From NCBI RefSeq assembly GCF_004363245.1, contig NZ_SNYV01000016.1, positions 362,496 to 426,495 on the forward strand: a DNA stretch of 64,000 nt, read 5' to 3'. This DNA is from Sphingobacterium yanglingense (GTDB lineage: Bacteria; Bacteroidota; Bacteroidia; Sphingobacteriales; Sphingobacteriaceae). The notes below the pieces were generated by a model. That model saw only the letters and a list, made by a program, of their open reading frames with translations, ran no database searches and was not told the DNA's origin. Made by a program: the position numbers and the translations under genes. Below are positions 51,915 to 61,916 of the stretch, piece after piece; position 1 is the first letter of the stretch, and every line of letters begins with the position of its first letter.

Positions 51915-53011
51915 TAACTGTAGTATTTTATTGGATTTGTGTCTATTTCTGTCAATAGAACAGCAAAGTTAACAAATTTTTTCTGAATAATCTCCAACAA
52001 TAATTCTTGCGTAAATTGTTCGGATTCGAAATGCCCGATATCGGCTATAACGAGATCTCCTTCCGCATCAAAAAACTCATGGTATTTATAATCTGCGGTA
52101 ATAAATATATCTGCACCAGAGCGTTTTGCTTCGTGTAATAGAAAGCCTCCGGCACCACCACAAACCGCGATTCGCTCTATCGGTCTATTCAGTAATTCGG
52201 TATGACGGATTACATTCAACTTCAATCTTTCTTTTAAGTAATGTAGCACGTTGCTGGCTTCCATTGGCTCGGCAAGATTTCCAATAACTCCTGACCCTAC
52301 CTGCTGCAATGTATTTTCAAGGTTCACGATATGGTATGCGACTTCTTCATAAGGGTGTGCTGAAAGCATCGCAACCACAATCTGCCGTTCGACCGGCGCT
52401 AGAAAAACAACCTCTATTTTTGTTTCTTCGACACGTTCTTGTGTGCCCACCGAGCCAATAGCAGGATTTGCTCCTTTCAGGGGCCTGAATGTACCATATC
52501 CTGCCGTATTATAACTGCATTGATCATAGTCTCCTATGCTCCCAGCTCCTGCATCGAAAAGAGCCTGCCTTACGTCTTCTACATTTGCTCTTGGCACATA
52601 GACTACTAATTTTTTCAATAATCCCGCTTTAGGGCTTAGGATTGCTTGATTTATCAATCCTAACTTTTCGGCAATTTTCGAACTTACTCCACCCGTTATA
52701 TTATCTAGATTGGTATGGATGGCATATAAAGCGATATTATTTTTGATGGCTTTCATCACGGTACGTTCCACATAGTTACGTCCATTAAACTTTTTCAAGC
52801 CCTTAAAAACTATAGGATGGTGCGAGATGATCAGATTACACCCCTTTGCTATTGCTTCATCCACCACTGCTTCGGTACAGTCTAGGGATATCAATGCTTT
52901 ATCGACTTCATCTTCTGGATGGCCGACAATCAATCCTGAATTGTCATAGGCTTCCTGATAAGACAGGGGGGCTATCTGTTCAAGATACTGTGTTATTTCT
53001 TTTACCTTCAT
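51914..53011 (-). CDS. Nif3-like dinuclear metal centre protein
   Basis: 365 residues, the long form with an inserted middle domain (about 130-235, PII-like: VVYVPRANVEDVRQALFDAG). The metal motifs ISHHPIVFKG, HTNLDNITGGV and the C-terminal DIGHFESEQFTQ are present. It is a GTP cyclohydrolase I type 2-like or YqfO-like hydrolase of uncertain substrate. Coupled to the zinc-ribbon gene downstream and 11 bp after the gene for a membrane protein upstream. Confidence 0.92.
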   Translation of the reverse strand: MKVKEITQYLEQIAPLSYQEAYDNSGLIVGHPEDEVDKALISLDCTEAVVDEAIAKGCNLIISHHPIVFKGLKKFNGRNYVERTVMKAIKNNIALYAIHTNLDNITGGVSSKIAEKLGLINQAILSPKAGLLKKLVVYVPRANVEDVRQALFDAGAGSIGDYDQCSYNTAGYGTFRPLKGANPAIGSVGTQERVEETKIEVVFLAPVERQIVVAMLSAHPYEEVAYHIVNLENTLQQVGSGVIGNLAEPMEASNVLHYLKERLKLNVIRHTELLNRPIERIAVCGGAGGFLLHEAKRSGADIFITADYKYHEFFDAEGDLVIADIGHFESEQFTQELLLEIIQKKFVNFAVLLTEIDTNPIKYYS

Positions 53012-53022
53012 ACGTCTCCATT

Positions 53023-53517
53023 TTATAGATAACTGTCTTCAGCCTCTTGCTCAGTTGCTTTTGTTATATCCCGATATTGGAAAGGCTCTCGGAGCAACTT
53101 TTTATACTCATATATTTTAAACCAATATAAGATGAAGCCAACAAATGCTATTATAGAGGCTATAAATCCAACAAATACAGGCAAAGGTATATTGCTGACC
53201 ATATATCCCCCAGCATACATATAACCCTGCTTTTGCGTTGGTTCTTCTTCAACTGCAACTTGACGGTCGTAAAACTCATTGTTCAACGAGTCCGTTAGCC
53301 TACGGACAACGACAAAATTCCAATAGATATTAAAAAAAGGCAAAGCTACGAGCCAGGCTTGCTTAGGGAGAATACACCTATTCTCTTCTCTAATCAAATT
53401 TAACGTGGTCCGTATGGTATTCGCAAATAATAACCATATCAACAATTGGACAATGAAAGCAATTATGAGATAAGGAATGAGCTTTTGAACATCGGGATTC
53501 TTTAAGAGTTCTTCCAT
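53023..53517 (-). CDS. Membrane protein of unknown function
   Basis: 164 residues with three to four hydrophobic segments: about 15-35 (LIPYLIIAFIVQLLIWLLF), 53-66 (WLVALPFFNIYWNF), and 113-133 (VFVGFIASIIAFVGFILYWF). The segment 'IREENRCILPKQAWLVALPFFNIYWNFVVV' resembles DUF4328-like proteins but I am not sure. It leads the set with Nif3 and the zinc-ribbon protein (11-bp gap), so it may be co-transcribed. No function assigned. Confidence 0.75.
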   Translation of the reverse strand: MEELLKNPDVQKLIPYLIIAFIVQLLIWLLFANTIRTTLNLIREENRCILPKQAWLVALPFFNIYWNFVVVRRLTDSLNNEFYDRQVAVEEEPTQKQGYMYAGGYMVSNIPLPVFVGFIASIIAFVGFILYWFKIYEYKKLLREPFQYRDITKATEQEAEDSYL

Positions 53518-53615
53518 TTACTGTTTTTATCAATATTTACCGCCCAACACCATAGAAGAGATATTCTCCGATGGTCTATACGGTCCTTTTAATTTATCTT
53601 TAAAAATACAAAGAG

Positions 53616-54326
53616 TTAAGCAAATAATAAAAATATTGCGGGAATCTTATGCAATTCGAGTTTTCGGGACTGCCACCCCGCTATGGTCCTACTTTCGACA
53701 AATTCATCAGCGGCCGTTAGATTTGCGGCCACACAAAGCTTTGTCTCCGGCTTAGCCACTTTCAATAATTCTTCGAATAACTGATTGTTACGGAATGGTG
53801 TTTCGATAAATATCTGGGTTACTTTCTCTCTCCGGCTCTGTGCTTCTAGTTCCTTTATCTTTCTGTTTCGCTCGCTTTTATCTATCGGTAGATAGCCATG
53901 GAAAGTAAATTTCTGTCCATTAAAACCGGATGCCATAAGCGCCAACAGAATCGAACTGGGTCCGACCAAAGGGACTACCTGTATGTTGCGACGATGTGCT
54001 TCTGCTACGACATCTGCTCCCGGATCCGCGACCCCGGGACAACCAGCTTCTGACATCAACCCTACATCCTTTCCTTTGAGCACATTTGCAAACACCTGAT
54101 TATAATCCATTTTCTCTCGTGCGTGCTTACCGAAGTCATGAATGATGAGTTCACTTTGGGGTACAGCAAGACCTGCTGTCTTTAAGAACTTTCGGGCAGT
54201 CTTTTCATTCTCAACGACATACTCCGTGATTTTAGCAATAACATCTTGATGCAATGGCGTATATGATGCCCTTTCAGCCCCATCAGCCAAAGGAACTGGA
54301 ATTAAATAAAGTTTGCCCTTTTCCAT
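53616..54326 (-). CDS. RsmI-like tetrapyrrole-methylase-fold SAM methyltransferase
   Basis: 236 residues. YLIPVPLADGA starts the fold in place of the 'VATPIGN' of true RsmI; GLMSEAGCPGVADPGADVVAEAH and VPLVGPSSILLALMASGFNGQKF are conserved RsmI-type blocks; FIETPFRNNQLFEEL is near the substrate site. It is one of the second, RsmI-like proteins seen in Bacteroidota and probably methylates an RNA ribose, but the target is unproven. The promoter lies almost on the start codon. Confidence 0.85.
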   Translation of the reverse strand: MEKGKLYLIPVPLADGAERASYTPLHQDVIAKITEYVVENEKTARKFLKTAGLAVPQSELIIHDFGKHAREKMDYNQVFANVLKGKDVGLMSEAGCPGVADPGADVVAEAHRRNIQVVPLVGPSSILLALMASGFNGQKFTFHGYLPIDKSERNRKIKELEAQSRREKVTQIFIETPFRNNQLFEELLKVAKPETKLCVAANLTAADEFVESRTIAGWQSRKLELHKIPAIFLLFA

Positions 54327-54330
54327 AGTG

Positions 54331-54338
54331 CAAACCTA
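54331..54338 (-). promoter_or_regulatory. -7 promoter element 4 nt upstream of the RsmI-like gene
   Basis: TAGGTTTG fits TAnnTTTG exactly and ends 4 nt before the ATG at 54326, leaving no room for a Shine-Dalgarno sequence. Confidence 0.55.
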
Positions 54339-54523
54339 CTTAATTTTTCTAAGAAAGTCCCTGCTTCATGGCATTCATTGAGGCCTACCAAGCGTTCACT
54401 ATACTAGATGAAACTTGACTTACATTTAATAAGGCAAAAAGTATCTTTTTTGACCTCTTATTATTCGAGCCACCAACAGCTAGACAACGTCATGTTATCT
54501 ACTTATCCTTTTCAAGTACCTTA

Positions 54524-54721
54524 CTATTTAGCCAAGGCCTCTTTAAGCCACTTTTTAATCGTTACTGACGACAGTATCCCATACTTCTCCATTGCCTCGT
54601 CAATAAGAAGACGGCCTTCCATAATATCTCGCACCGCGCCTTCTTTGATATGTTTTTCGTATTTCAAAGCCTTATCCTCAATATTTACGCCAATCTTAGA
54701 AATAAAATAATACTTAGTACT
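54524..54721 (-). pseudogene. Truncated helix-turn-helix protein fragment (transposase OrfA-like)
   Basis: An open minus-strand frame without a good start reads ...NIEDKALKYEKHIKEG, AVRDIMEGRLLIDEAMEKYG, ILSSVTIKKWLKEALAK, then stop. The AVRDIMEG...EAMEKYGI...TIKKWL pattern is the helix-turn-helix of IS3-type OrfA and related transposase-linked proteins. It lacks an ATG before the HTH and its 5' end runs into the OmpA-family gene's stop, so it looks like a leftover. The 54339-54523 stretch beside it has no gene. Confidence 0.45.
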
Positions 54722-56672
54722 CTAATACCTCTATCTCGGTCCGCCTATTGGCTTGATGTTCCGCAACTGTACATTGTACTCCATTACTACACCTATTCAC
54801 GAGTCGCGTCTCTCCATAACCTTTAGCAACGAGTCTATCTCTAGCGATTCCTCTACTGATAATATACTCCACTGCAGAATCTGCTCTACGCTGAGACAGC
54901 TTCATATTGTACGTATCCGACCCACGGCTGTCGGTATGACTGGACAGTTCTATCCGCAATGTCGGATTGTCGCGCAATGTCGCCACCAATTTGTCCAATA
55001 TCTTCGCAGCATCAGGTCTGATATTATGCTTATCGAAATCGTAATAGATGTTTTCAAGAACGAACTTATCTCCTTTGTTGAACACAGGTTGTAATAATAG
55101 CGTATAGCGCACGACAGTATCTCGTATTGCGTTTATTCCTGCTACATGTAGAGTGTCAGATAGATATCCTTGTTTCTCCCCCAACATTCTAAAATCGGTA
55201 TTCGGTTCTATCTGAAAACGAACCAGCCCATGTCCATCTGTTATATCTTTGGCGACGATACGATCTCCCAATTCTCGCAGGCTAACAGAAGTTCCAACTA
55301 ATATCTCTCCTGTAGACTTATCTTTGGTTACACCTTCAAGAATAATCGTAATTTTTGGTTTACGGTAGGCGTATGAATAGATATCATCAGAACCCGCTCC
55401 TCCCACTCTATTGGAAGAAATATATCCACTTGCCCCTTGATCGCTTTCAGATACTTGGATGAAGGCAAAATCGTCCGATGGTGAATTAAGAGGATACCCT
55501 AAGTTAATAGGCTCTGAAAATACATTCTTGCTACCTACTGCTTTAAAAATATCCAAGCCTCCCATGCCTATGAGTCCATCACTTGAGAAATATAAGGTGT
55601 TTCCGAATACAGATGGAAACATCTCATCACCACTGGTATTAACCGTACTCCCCACATTTTGCGGCGCGCCCCACTCTCCACTTTCTTGTAGCTCGCTAAA
55701 CCATATATCCACTCCTCCAAATCCTCCAGGCATATCCGATGCATAGTATAATACCTTCTCATCCTGGCTTAACACTGCATGGCCAAGCGAATACTCCTTT
55801 ACATTATTATATGGAAAATTTTCTTCTACCCAATGGCCCTCACTTTTTCTGTAAATCTTTAATTCTAAATTTTGCTTTTTCCATTTTGAACCCGACGCTT
55901 TAAATTGCTCTGCATCTTTACCTATATATGTTCTTGTCACAAACAAGACGTCCTCTTTTGCATTGGTTGATGTAGGCCCTACATGGTACATCGAATTGTT
56001 AAAAGATTCGGATAGAATATTAGGATAGTTAAGAGTTCCGTCATCTTGTCGTTCTGCCGTATATATTTTCAAATAGGCTTGCCCAGTCATACCACTTCTA
56101 CTTTCCAGAAGACTGCTAGGTTCTCCCGCATAGAGAAATCCCCCACTGGTAGGAATTATACCGAACTCCGCACGGGAAGTATTTATATAACTTTCATTTT
56201 TAAGCTGATGTCTGGTTGGATTTTTCATCCATAGTGTGGCCGAATCTGCCCCCGCAATAGCCCCAAGCATTTCCTTCTCTTCGCCATACATTTTGATATA
56301 CTCGCGATATTGTGTCTTTGCCTCTGTATATTTTCCTTGTTGTTTTAGCACTTCAGCATAACGGAGTCTTGCTTTTTGCGAAGCATCCTTCTCATTTACA
56401 GCTCTAGCATACCAATTTTCAGCAAGTTCATACTGTTTAATATAATAATAGCTATCTGCCAAGCGTTCCAAATCAACAGTTCTAGGCTTTTTGACATCCA
56501 CTAGCTTTTCTAGTGCAGCAGCAGCACGCGTGTACTCCATACTATTATACAATTGCTCTGCTAGAGATCTTCGACTAGGTCGCTCCTGAGCACTGGAACC
56601 AGTTACGGAAAGGACACATATCAGAATCAACAGACTGTATTTCAATATAATTTCATTAGAAAAAAGTTTCAT
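54714..56672 (-). CDS. OmpA-family protein with TPR and PD40 repeats (T9SS/gliding-type)
   Basis: 652 residues with a signal peptide (residues 1-28, ending GSSAQ). The order is TPR-like repeats (about 35-135), PD40/WD40-type beta-propeller (about 150-430, with 'LYYASDMPGGFGGVDIWFS' and 'LYFSSDGLIGMGGLDIF'), a CarboxypepD_reg-like domain (about 440-520) and a C-terminal OmpA domain (about 540-652: YYDFDKHNIRPDA, SSHTDSRGSDTYN, RR). It anchors an outer-membrane complex to peptidoglycan. It follows porP/sprF by 19 bp, the usual PorE/SprF-type layout. Confidence 0.9.
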   Translation of the reverse strand: MKLFSNEIILKYSLLILICVLSVTGSSAQERPSRRSLAEQLYNSMEYTRAAAALEKLVDVKKPRTVDLERLADSYYYIKQYELAENWYARAVNEKDASQKARLRYAEVLKQQGKYTEAKTQYREYIKMYGEEKEMLGAIAGADSATLWMKNPTRHQLKNESYINTSRAEFGIIPTSGGFLYAGEPSSLLESRSGMTGQAYLKIYTAERQDDGTLNYPNILSESFNNSMYHVGPTSTNAKEDVLFVTRTYIGKDAEQFKASGSKWKKQNLELKIYRKSEGHWVEENFPYNNVKEYSLGHAVLSQDEKVLYYASDMPGGFGGVDIWFSELQESGEWGAPQNVGSTVNTSGDEMFPSVFGNTLYFSSDGLIGMGGLDIFKAVGSKNVFSEPINLGYPLNSPSDDFAFIQVSESDQGASGYISSNRVGGAGSDDIYSYAYRKPKITIILEGVTKDKSTGEILVGTSVSLRELGDRIVAKDITDGHGLVRFQIEPNTDFRMLGEKQGYLSDTLHVAGINAIRDTVVRYTLLLQPVFNKGDKFVLENIYYDFDKHNIRPDAAKILDKLVATLRDNPTLRIELSSHTDSRGSDTYNMKLSQRRADSAVEYIISRGIARDRLVAKGYGETRLVNRCSNGVQCTVAEHQANRRTEIEVLEY

Positions 56673-56691
56673 GCTTTAAATTGCTTTTATC

Positions 56692-57699
56692 TTAAAAGTA
56701 CCTCGGACTTAGTATCTGCCTCCTTAATTGCCCACCAAATGTAATTCCCAAGGTCAGCTCATGTGTTCCATTCTGCAATCCACTCATTTTATTGAGCATA
56801 TGATCATAAGAATAGCCCACGCGGAATTTAGGATTAACATAAAACTGCACAACACCACTAAGCGAGTTTAAAGCGCTTAATTTATTGACAGAACCTTGAT
56901 TATATTTTCGGTCAAAGATTCGCGCGCGCGTACGATAACCTCCCCCAATCCAGAATTTGTCATTAAAAATAAACATGGCATTTAGATCTAATGAGGTTGG
57001 TCCTTTAAAATCTTCCTTTATTAATAGACTAGGTCTCAACAATAATCCTGGATCCAATTCAATAAGGGCTCCTGCGATAAAGTATCCGTGCACTTTACGA
57101 TATAAGCTCTCTAGAGAGTTTTGATTAAATTGAAAATCTTCTCCACTATTACTCCCCGAAAACAAATCCTGAACAGCTACCCCCGCATACCATTTACTAT
57201 TGTTATAATATACACCTAGCCGGATATCAGGCTTCCAAGTTGATATTTTCCCTGGGGGGATAAATCCATCTCCATCATCCACATATTCCAACTTATTTCC
57301 ATCTAGGCTGTATTGCGTCACTCCACCAGCAACACCTAAGCTCAGGCGGTGCTCATCCGCCCGATCCAATTGTAGACGTAAAGCATAGTTAGCGTATATA
57401 CTTGTCGCTCCCTGAGCTCCAAGCTGGTCTCCCGTCACCTGCAGTCCCACACCGTGTCGGCGGTTTTCAGGATCGACTACCCCATCTATAGATATGGTAC
57501 CTGTCTTTGGTGCCCCTGTCCATCCAGACCATTGGCTACGCAATCCCAACTGTCCAAACCACTCCTCTTTATATCCAGCATAAGCAGGGTTGACAGAGAG
57601 CGAGTTAAATATATACTGTGTAAATTGTATATTTTGTTGGGCAAATGTCTGCAAGGCAAACAAGAGATTAAATCCTAAAATTGAAAGTATCTTCTTCAT
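56692..57699 (-). CDS. PorP/SprF-family type IX secretion membrane protein
   Basis: 335 residues with a signal peptide (residues 1-20, ending TFAQQ). The family signature is clear at the start: QNIQFTQYIFNSLSVNPAYAG, then LGLRSQWSGWTGAPKTG, then DPENRRHGVGLQVTGD. The C-terminus has YDHMLNKMSGLQNGTHELTLG and ends LSPRYF. It is an outer-membrane barrel that receives one specific T9SS substrate with a type B sorting domain. That partner is encoded just upstream, overlapping by 1 bp. Confidence 0.94.
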   Translation of the reverse strand: MKKILSILGFNLLFALQTFAQQNIQFTQYIFNSLSVNPAYAGYKEEWFGQLGLRSQWSGWTGAPKTGTISIDGVVDPENRRHGVGLQVTGDQLGAQGATSIYANYALRLQLDRADEHRLSLGVAGGVTQYSLDGNKLEYVDDGDGFIPPGKISTWKPDIRLGVYYNNSKWYAGVAVQDLFSGSNSGEDFQFNQNSLESLYRKVHGYFIAGALIELDPGLLLRPSLLIKEDFKGPTSLDLNAMFIFNDKFWIGGGYRTRARIFDRKYNQGSVNKLSALNSLSGVVQFYVNPKFRVGYSYDHMLNKMSGLQNGTHELTLGITFGGQLRRQILSPRYF

Positions 57700-59285
57700 T
57701 ATTTTTTAATCAAAACATTTCCTTTAAATACCCTTACGTCATTACCCTTCACCGCCGAGATGATATAGAAATAAGTTCCTTCATTCAATCCCTGGCCATT
57801 CCATTCATTCTTATAATTCGTGTTTTTATAGACCTCATTTCCCCATCTGTTGACAATAAGTAAGTCAATTCGATCATAAGCTTCAATACCGACGATTTCG
57901 AACGTCTCATTTTTACCATCTCCATTCGGTGTAAAGACATTCGGTATGAATAGTTCACGCGGAGCCACCGTCACATATACGCGGGCTTTCGCGGTCAAAC
58001 CATTTTCATCTGTAATCTCATATTCAAATTCATCTGTTCCGATAAATCCAGGATTTGGTGTATATATTATTACACCATTCACCACACGTACAGTTCCATT
58101 TGCTGAAGGCAACACCACTATTACGCTGTTCGTCACGATAGCAGAAGATCCCGGAACATCATTTTCTAATACATTAATTTCTTTTTCCTCGCCAAACTCC
58201 AATGTCACATAATCATCAACTGCTTTTGGAGGTGCATTTGCGAATTTTGTAAACCAGGTCCCCGACAAAGTCTTCGATGCCCGAGTCATTATATCTTTAC
58301 GTGTATGAATTGCCTGCGCTACCACACCACCTGGTCCTGTCTCTTCATTGAATGTAGTTACATTACCGATCCAGTTTCCTCCATCGGCATCTTGCACAAT
58401 CTGCGCCTCAGGATCCACATAGGCTATTCCATTGGATGACACATTATGTATCAACGTATAATCCATCTTCATCCCCTTGTCGGCATAGATACTCCATATC
58501 CGATCCATACCAATGCGCTCGTCTTTGAATTGTATTCCCGAAGCCAGGTAATCCGTAACCGAGACGTAAACTTTACTCTTATTCAGCGAAGGGGTCAATC
58601 GAGCTGGTGTATAGTCACGCTCCTCTTTACCCACTGGGAATACGAAGGCGGACGTACGGTCGCCAAAATTCTTGATCAAGTGTCCCGAAACCGAATTATT
58701 CGTAACAACCATCCGTTGCGTGCTGTAACTCAAAATCTGTGCATTCACATCCAACTCAAAGTCATTGCCATTCAGAAATACATTAGCCCCATTGACGCGA
58801 AGATCTATTGATTTGGATAATCGCAATGCAGCATCTTTCTCTTCCTTCGGGTACGAGTTGTCTTCATAATCTCGTCCCGATATACTTTTTAGATGCAGCC
58901 CATTATCATTCATCAACACGATTCGTACATCGATATAGTTACCGTTGTTCGCGTCGATATAGGTGGGTTGGTCGTTCCATCCTGTATAAAATGGATTTGT
59001 TCGGGGGTTATGTATATTGATTACACCAGAGCCACTGATTTTGGCTGTCGGTGCGATCCATATATTCTTAACATAAAGATCGATCTGTCCATCGATTATC
59101 CATTCGGCTTGAGGTCCAATAAATAGCGATTCGGCATATATGGCATCAAACTGATTTTGGGTCAGGACATTCCTCCCATTATCTGAGAGAAAACTTCCTT
59201 CACCTTGTTGCTGGGCAAACCCCGTCAGTCCGATTGCAAGCAATAACCCGAGTACTAGGGTTTTAATTTTTATATTCATCTTCAT
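57699..59285 (-). CDS. Secreted protein with type B T9SS C-terminal domain
   Basis: 528 residues from the ATG at 59285 (MKMNIKIKTLVLG), which opens the signal peptide; the frame extends 32 codons upstream without one. The middle holds an Ig-like/cadherin-type domain (DDYVTLEFGEEKEINVLEND, GTDEFEYEITDENGLTAKA). The C-terminal 90 residues are the gliding-motility-associated type B sorting domain: FIPNVFTPNGDGKNETF, LLIVNRWGNEVYKN, EWNGQGLNEGTYFYII, VFKGNVLIKK. It should be exported by T9SS and attached through the adjacent PorP/SprF. Confidence 0.92.
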   Translation of the reverse strand: MKMNIKIKTLVLGLLLAIGLTGFAQQQGEGSFLSDNGRNVLTQNQFDAIYAESLFIGPQAEWIIDGQIDLYVKNIWIAPTAKISGSGVINIHNPRTNPFYTGWNDQPTYIDANNGNYIDVRIVLMNDNGLHLKSISGRDYEDNSYPKEEKDAALRLSKSIDLRVNGANVFLNGNDFELDVNAQILSYSTQRMVVTNNSVSGHLIKNFGDRTSAFVFPVGKEERDYTPARLTPSLNKSKVYVSVTDYLASGIQFKDERIGMDRIWSIYADKGMKMDYTLIHNVSSNGIAYVDPEAQIVQDADGGNWIGNVTTFNEETGPGGVVAQAIHTRKDIMTRASKTLSGTWFTKFANAPPKAVDDYVTLEFGEEKEINVLENDVPGSSAIVTNSVIVVLPSANGTVRVVNGVIIYTPNPGFIGTDEFEYEITDENGLTAKARVYVTVAPRELFIPNVFTPNGDGKNETFEIVGIEAYDRIDLLIVNRWGNEVYKNTNYKNEWNGQGLNEGTYFYIISAVKGNDVRVFKGNVLIKK

Positions 59286-59337
59286 TCTATAGGATTGAAT
59301 GATAGTTTTAATTTGTAATGTATTCCTGTTTTTAAGA

Positions 59338-61905
59338 TTATCGAACCGCTTTATTCGGTAACATCGGATTTGTGATCGCATGACAGTCTTTTACTTCAAT
59401 CACTATTTCATTTGAAATAGCCGGACATTTACCATTATCTACTTTGAGTCGAACTTTTATTCCATTGATCGCCTTTGGTGCATGTGAAATATTCAACTTA
59501 CTATTTGTCACAGTGATGCTATTCGAGAAAGTCGAATTGCTTAATATTCGCCAACTGTCCGGAGCCGTACTTGTGGTATATTCCCAGACATAACTAGTTG
59601 CTCCAGTTGTGCTGATATCAACAATACCATCGTTATTCTCACAAAGACTTACGTTAGGTACGGTAGTATCTATAGTAGGTAATTCATTAATCACCACTGT
59701 AAATTCTGCTAATGGGCCAATACATGTCTTTCCATCTTTGACCGTACCTTCTGCAACCTTGTAGGAGTATTCGCCTACTTCAGTTGGTTTTGGAGCTTCT
59801 GCTAATAATTGTCCATTCGAATCGTAGTAATACAGATTATAGCCATTTGCTTTTCCAACATCTGAAAGTTGAACATCTAAAACAACCTCTCCTCCAAGGC
59901 AAAATGACACGTTGTTCACTATAGGGGAGGTAGTTACCTTTTCTAAACTTGTCTCTAGTTTTAAATAACAGCCCGGATCCATGCCCGGTACAACGGCATA
60001 ATAACTAGTCTTTTGCCCACTAGTGGTCGATACGGCAAAATCTCCTGTGACTAGGCCATCATTAGAATCATATGAAGTTGGTACCTTATTAAAGAATTTT
60101 GTGCCAGCCGGGTACTGATCTACTATTTCATTTCTACTAAAAGCGTTGCCAGCAAGTTCGCAAAATGCTTTAAATTGTCGTATCCCATTTTCGACTGGAG
60201 GATCACACCCCTCAATATAGTCTGCTGAGATCGTTATAGTCGATATAAAATCGTCGTATACAGGCCCGTTACATTTGCCATTGCCGTAATCTCTAACTAA
60301 GTCCGAAGACACTGCCGTACCAGAGGTAGCTCCTGTTCCTGATATTTTACCATTGATCTTTACTTCTAGCCCACATGGTCCATTAGCTGATGTCAATAAT
60401 GTACAATTGTCAGATACTCTAAAACGATATTTCAACGTGGCTAACAACTGTTGTTTTGTCACATCTTTTGGTAGATTTCCTATAGTCCAAATAATTTTAC
60501 CTCCCGCGGTAATATTAGGGTCATTAGAGGCTCCTAAAGGTGGCACCCAAGTGACAGCACCTTCTACTCCAAGAGAACCCGCCCCCTTAATAATATTCGC
60601 ACCTGCATAATGTAGATTATACGGTACTGGGATCTCAATCTTGGTGTCGTTGACAGCCTCATCACCTTTATTAAATATATCTAAATTGAACTCTAAATTC
60701 TGTCCTGGGGTTATACTTCCTCCATTAATCGGCTTAGTTCCATTTAAATCTAAAGGTGTATTCTCTCCAACTACTTCTGGCACATAAGCATCCACAGCAA
60801 ATACCATATTGTAAATCACATAGGTATCTTGTGTACTTCCATATCTGAAAGTTGCATTGGTTGCATTATTCGCAATATACCTATTGTTGGTATTGTCTAA
60901 ATCAAATCTAGCGACATCAAACCCTGTATTATTAACCAAATTAGGATTTCTCCATGTACCTCCAACTTCAATTGATGAGTTAAAGAAGTTACCTGTTGAA
61001 TTGCCACTATGACTTAATCTGTCAAAAGTATTTCCTCTTCTAATTTCAAAATAGTCCCCTGAAATCATACGATCTCCTTCTCCTGCCATCATACCTAAAG
61101 TAACATTCACATTACCATGTTGTGTAGCTTTAAATCCAGAAATTGGTAATTGATAACTATATGTTCCTCCTGCAACATAAGCGTGTCCATCAAAAACAGT
61201 GATATCTCGCCATTTCATCGAGGCATTTTTATAGATGATAACCATTCCCCATCCACCGTAAAAACCTGTTCCTCCACCATTTCCTTCAATCAATGCTAAA
61301 TTAGCAACAGTATAATTACCCGCTCCATTTTGACGAACATAATCGGTGACATCAGCATAAGCAGAATACATATTTCCATCCGTATTACTTGGATAATAGA
61401 TATCGTTAGCATTTGCCAATACGTCCACGTATGCATTGTTTCCTTGTTTCAATTTAACTTTGCGCTTGTTTAACGCATAATTGATGTTATTTTTCTTAAC
61501 GGTAAATTCATCGTTCGAACTTCCTCCATTATGTGCTCTTCCAGACCAATACAAACCTGCATAGATCACTTCCGTACACTCGCCTCCAGGTAAGACTAAT
61601 GCAGCTGTAGAGGAGTTGACCGTCGAATTATCACCATCTACATCCACATATATCATTGAATTGTTACTATTATCTCTATTGACAATGTATGAACTCAACG
61701 TCAGACTTGTATTTCCTAACATTAAGAAATCACCTTGTAAGTTATAGTTTTTTACGTTCGTATAAGGAAGTGGCGCTTTCGTTGATTGACGAGGCTCAAA
61801 CGTCTTTCTTATCTGTGCAATGGTTGAAAAGGGATTTAAGACCAACAAACTGAAAACAAAAAGTACAAGTAGAGAAGCTTTTTTTATTAATATATGTTTT
61901 TTCAT
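59338..61905 (-). CDS. Large secreted surface protein with DUF11-like segment
   Basis: 855 residues with a signal peptide (residues 1-30). An N-terminal part (about 35-385) follows a fixed pattern (GGECTEVIYAGLYWSGR, GWGMVIIYKN, DITVFDGHAYV) seen at the start of many Bacteroidota surface proteins; a DUF11/conserved-repeat-type segment (about 395-510) follows; then Ig-like regions (about 660-840). It ends DCHAITNPMLPNKAVR, a Cys-xxx-NP-M-x-R style end and not a sorting domain. It is 52 bp upstream of the sorting-domain gene and in the same operon, so it may be exported with that complex. Confidence 0.82.
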   Translation of the reverse strand: MKKHILIKKASLLVLFVFSLLVLNPFSTIAQIRKTFEPRQSTKAPLPYTNVKNYNLQGDFLMLGNTSLTLSSYIVNRDNSNNSMIYVDVDGDNSTVNSSTAALVLPGGECTEVIYAGLYWSGRAHNGGSSNDEFTVKKNNINYALNKRKVKLKQGNNAYVDVLANANDIYYPSNTDGNMYSAYADVTDYVRQNGAGNYTVANLALIEGNGGGTGFYGGWGMVIIYKNASMKWRDITVFDGHAYVAGGTYSYQLPISGFKATQHGNVNVTLGMMAGEGDRMISGDYFEIRRGNTFDRLSHSGNSTGNFFNSSIEVGGTWRNPNLVNNTGFDVARFDLDNTNNRYIANNATNATFRYGSTQDTYVIYNMVFAVDAYVPEVVGENTPLDLNGTKPINGGSITPGQNLEFNLDIFNKGDEAVNDTKIEIPVPYNLHYAGANIIKGAGSLGVEGAVTWVPPLGASNDPNITAGGKIIWTIGNLPKDVTKQQLLATLKYRFRVSDNCTLLTSANGPCGLEVKINGKISGTGATSGTAVSSDLVRDYGNGKCNGPVYDDFISTITISADYIEGCDPPVENGIRQFKAFCELAGNAFSRNEIVDQYPAGTKFFNKVPTSYDSNDGLVTGDFAVSTTSGQKTSYYAVVPGMDPGCYLKLETSLEKVTTSPIVNNVSFCLGGEVVLDVQLSDVGKANGYNLYYYDSNGQLLAEAPKPTEVGEYSYKVAEGTVKDGKTCIGPLAEFTVVINELPTIDTTVPNVSLCENNDGIVDISTTGATSYVWEYTTSTAPDSWRILSNSTFSNSITVTNSKLNISHAPKAINGIKVRLKVDNGKCPAISNEIVIEVKDCHAITNPMLPNKAVR

Positions 61906-61916
61906 AGCCTTTCTAA

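Noticed and set aside
59285..61905. The 855-residue protein and the sorting-domain protein as one gene split by a frameshift
   Set aside because: The first ends in a normal family-type C-terminus, and the second has its own signal peptide 52 bp later, so they are two genes.
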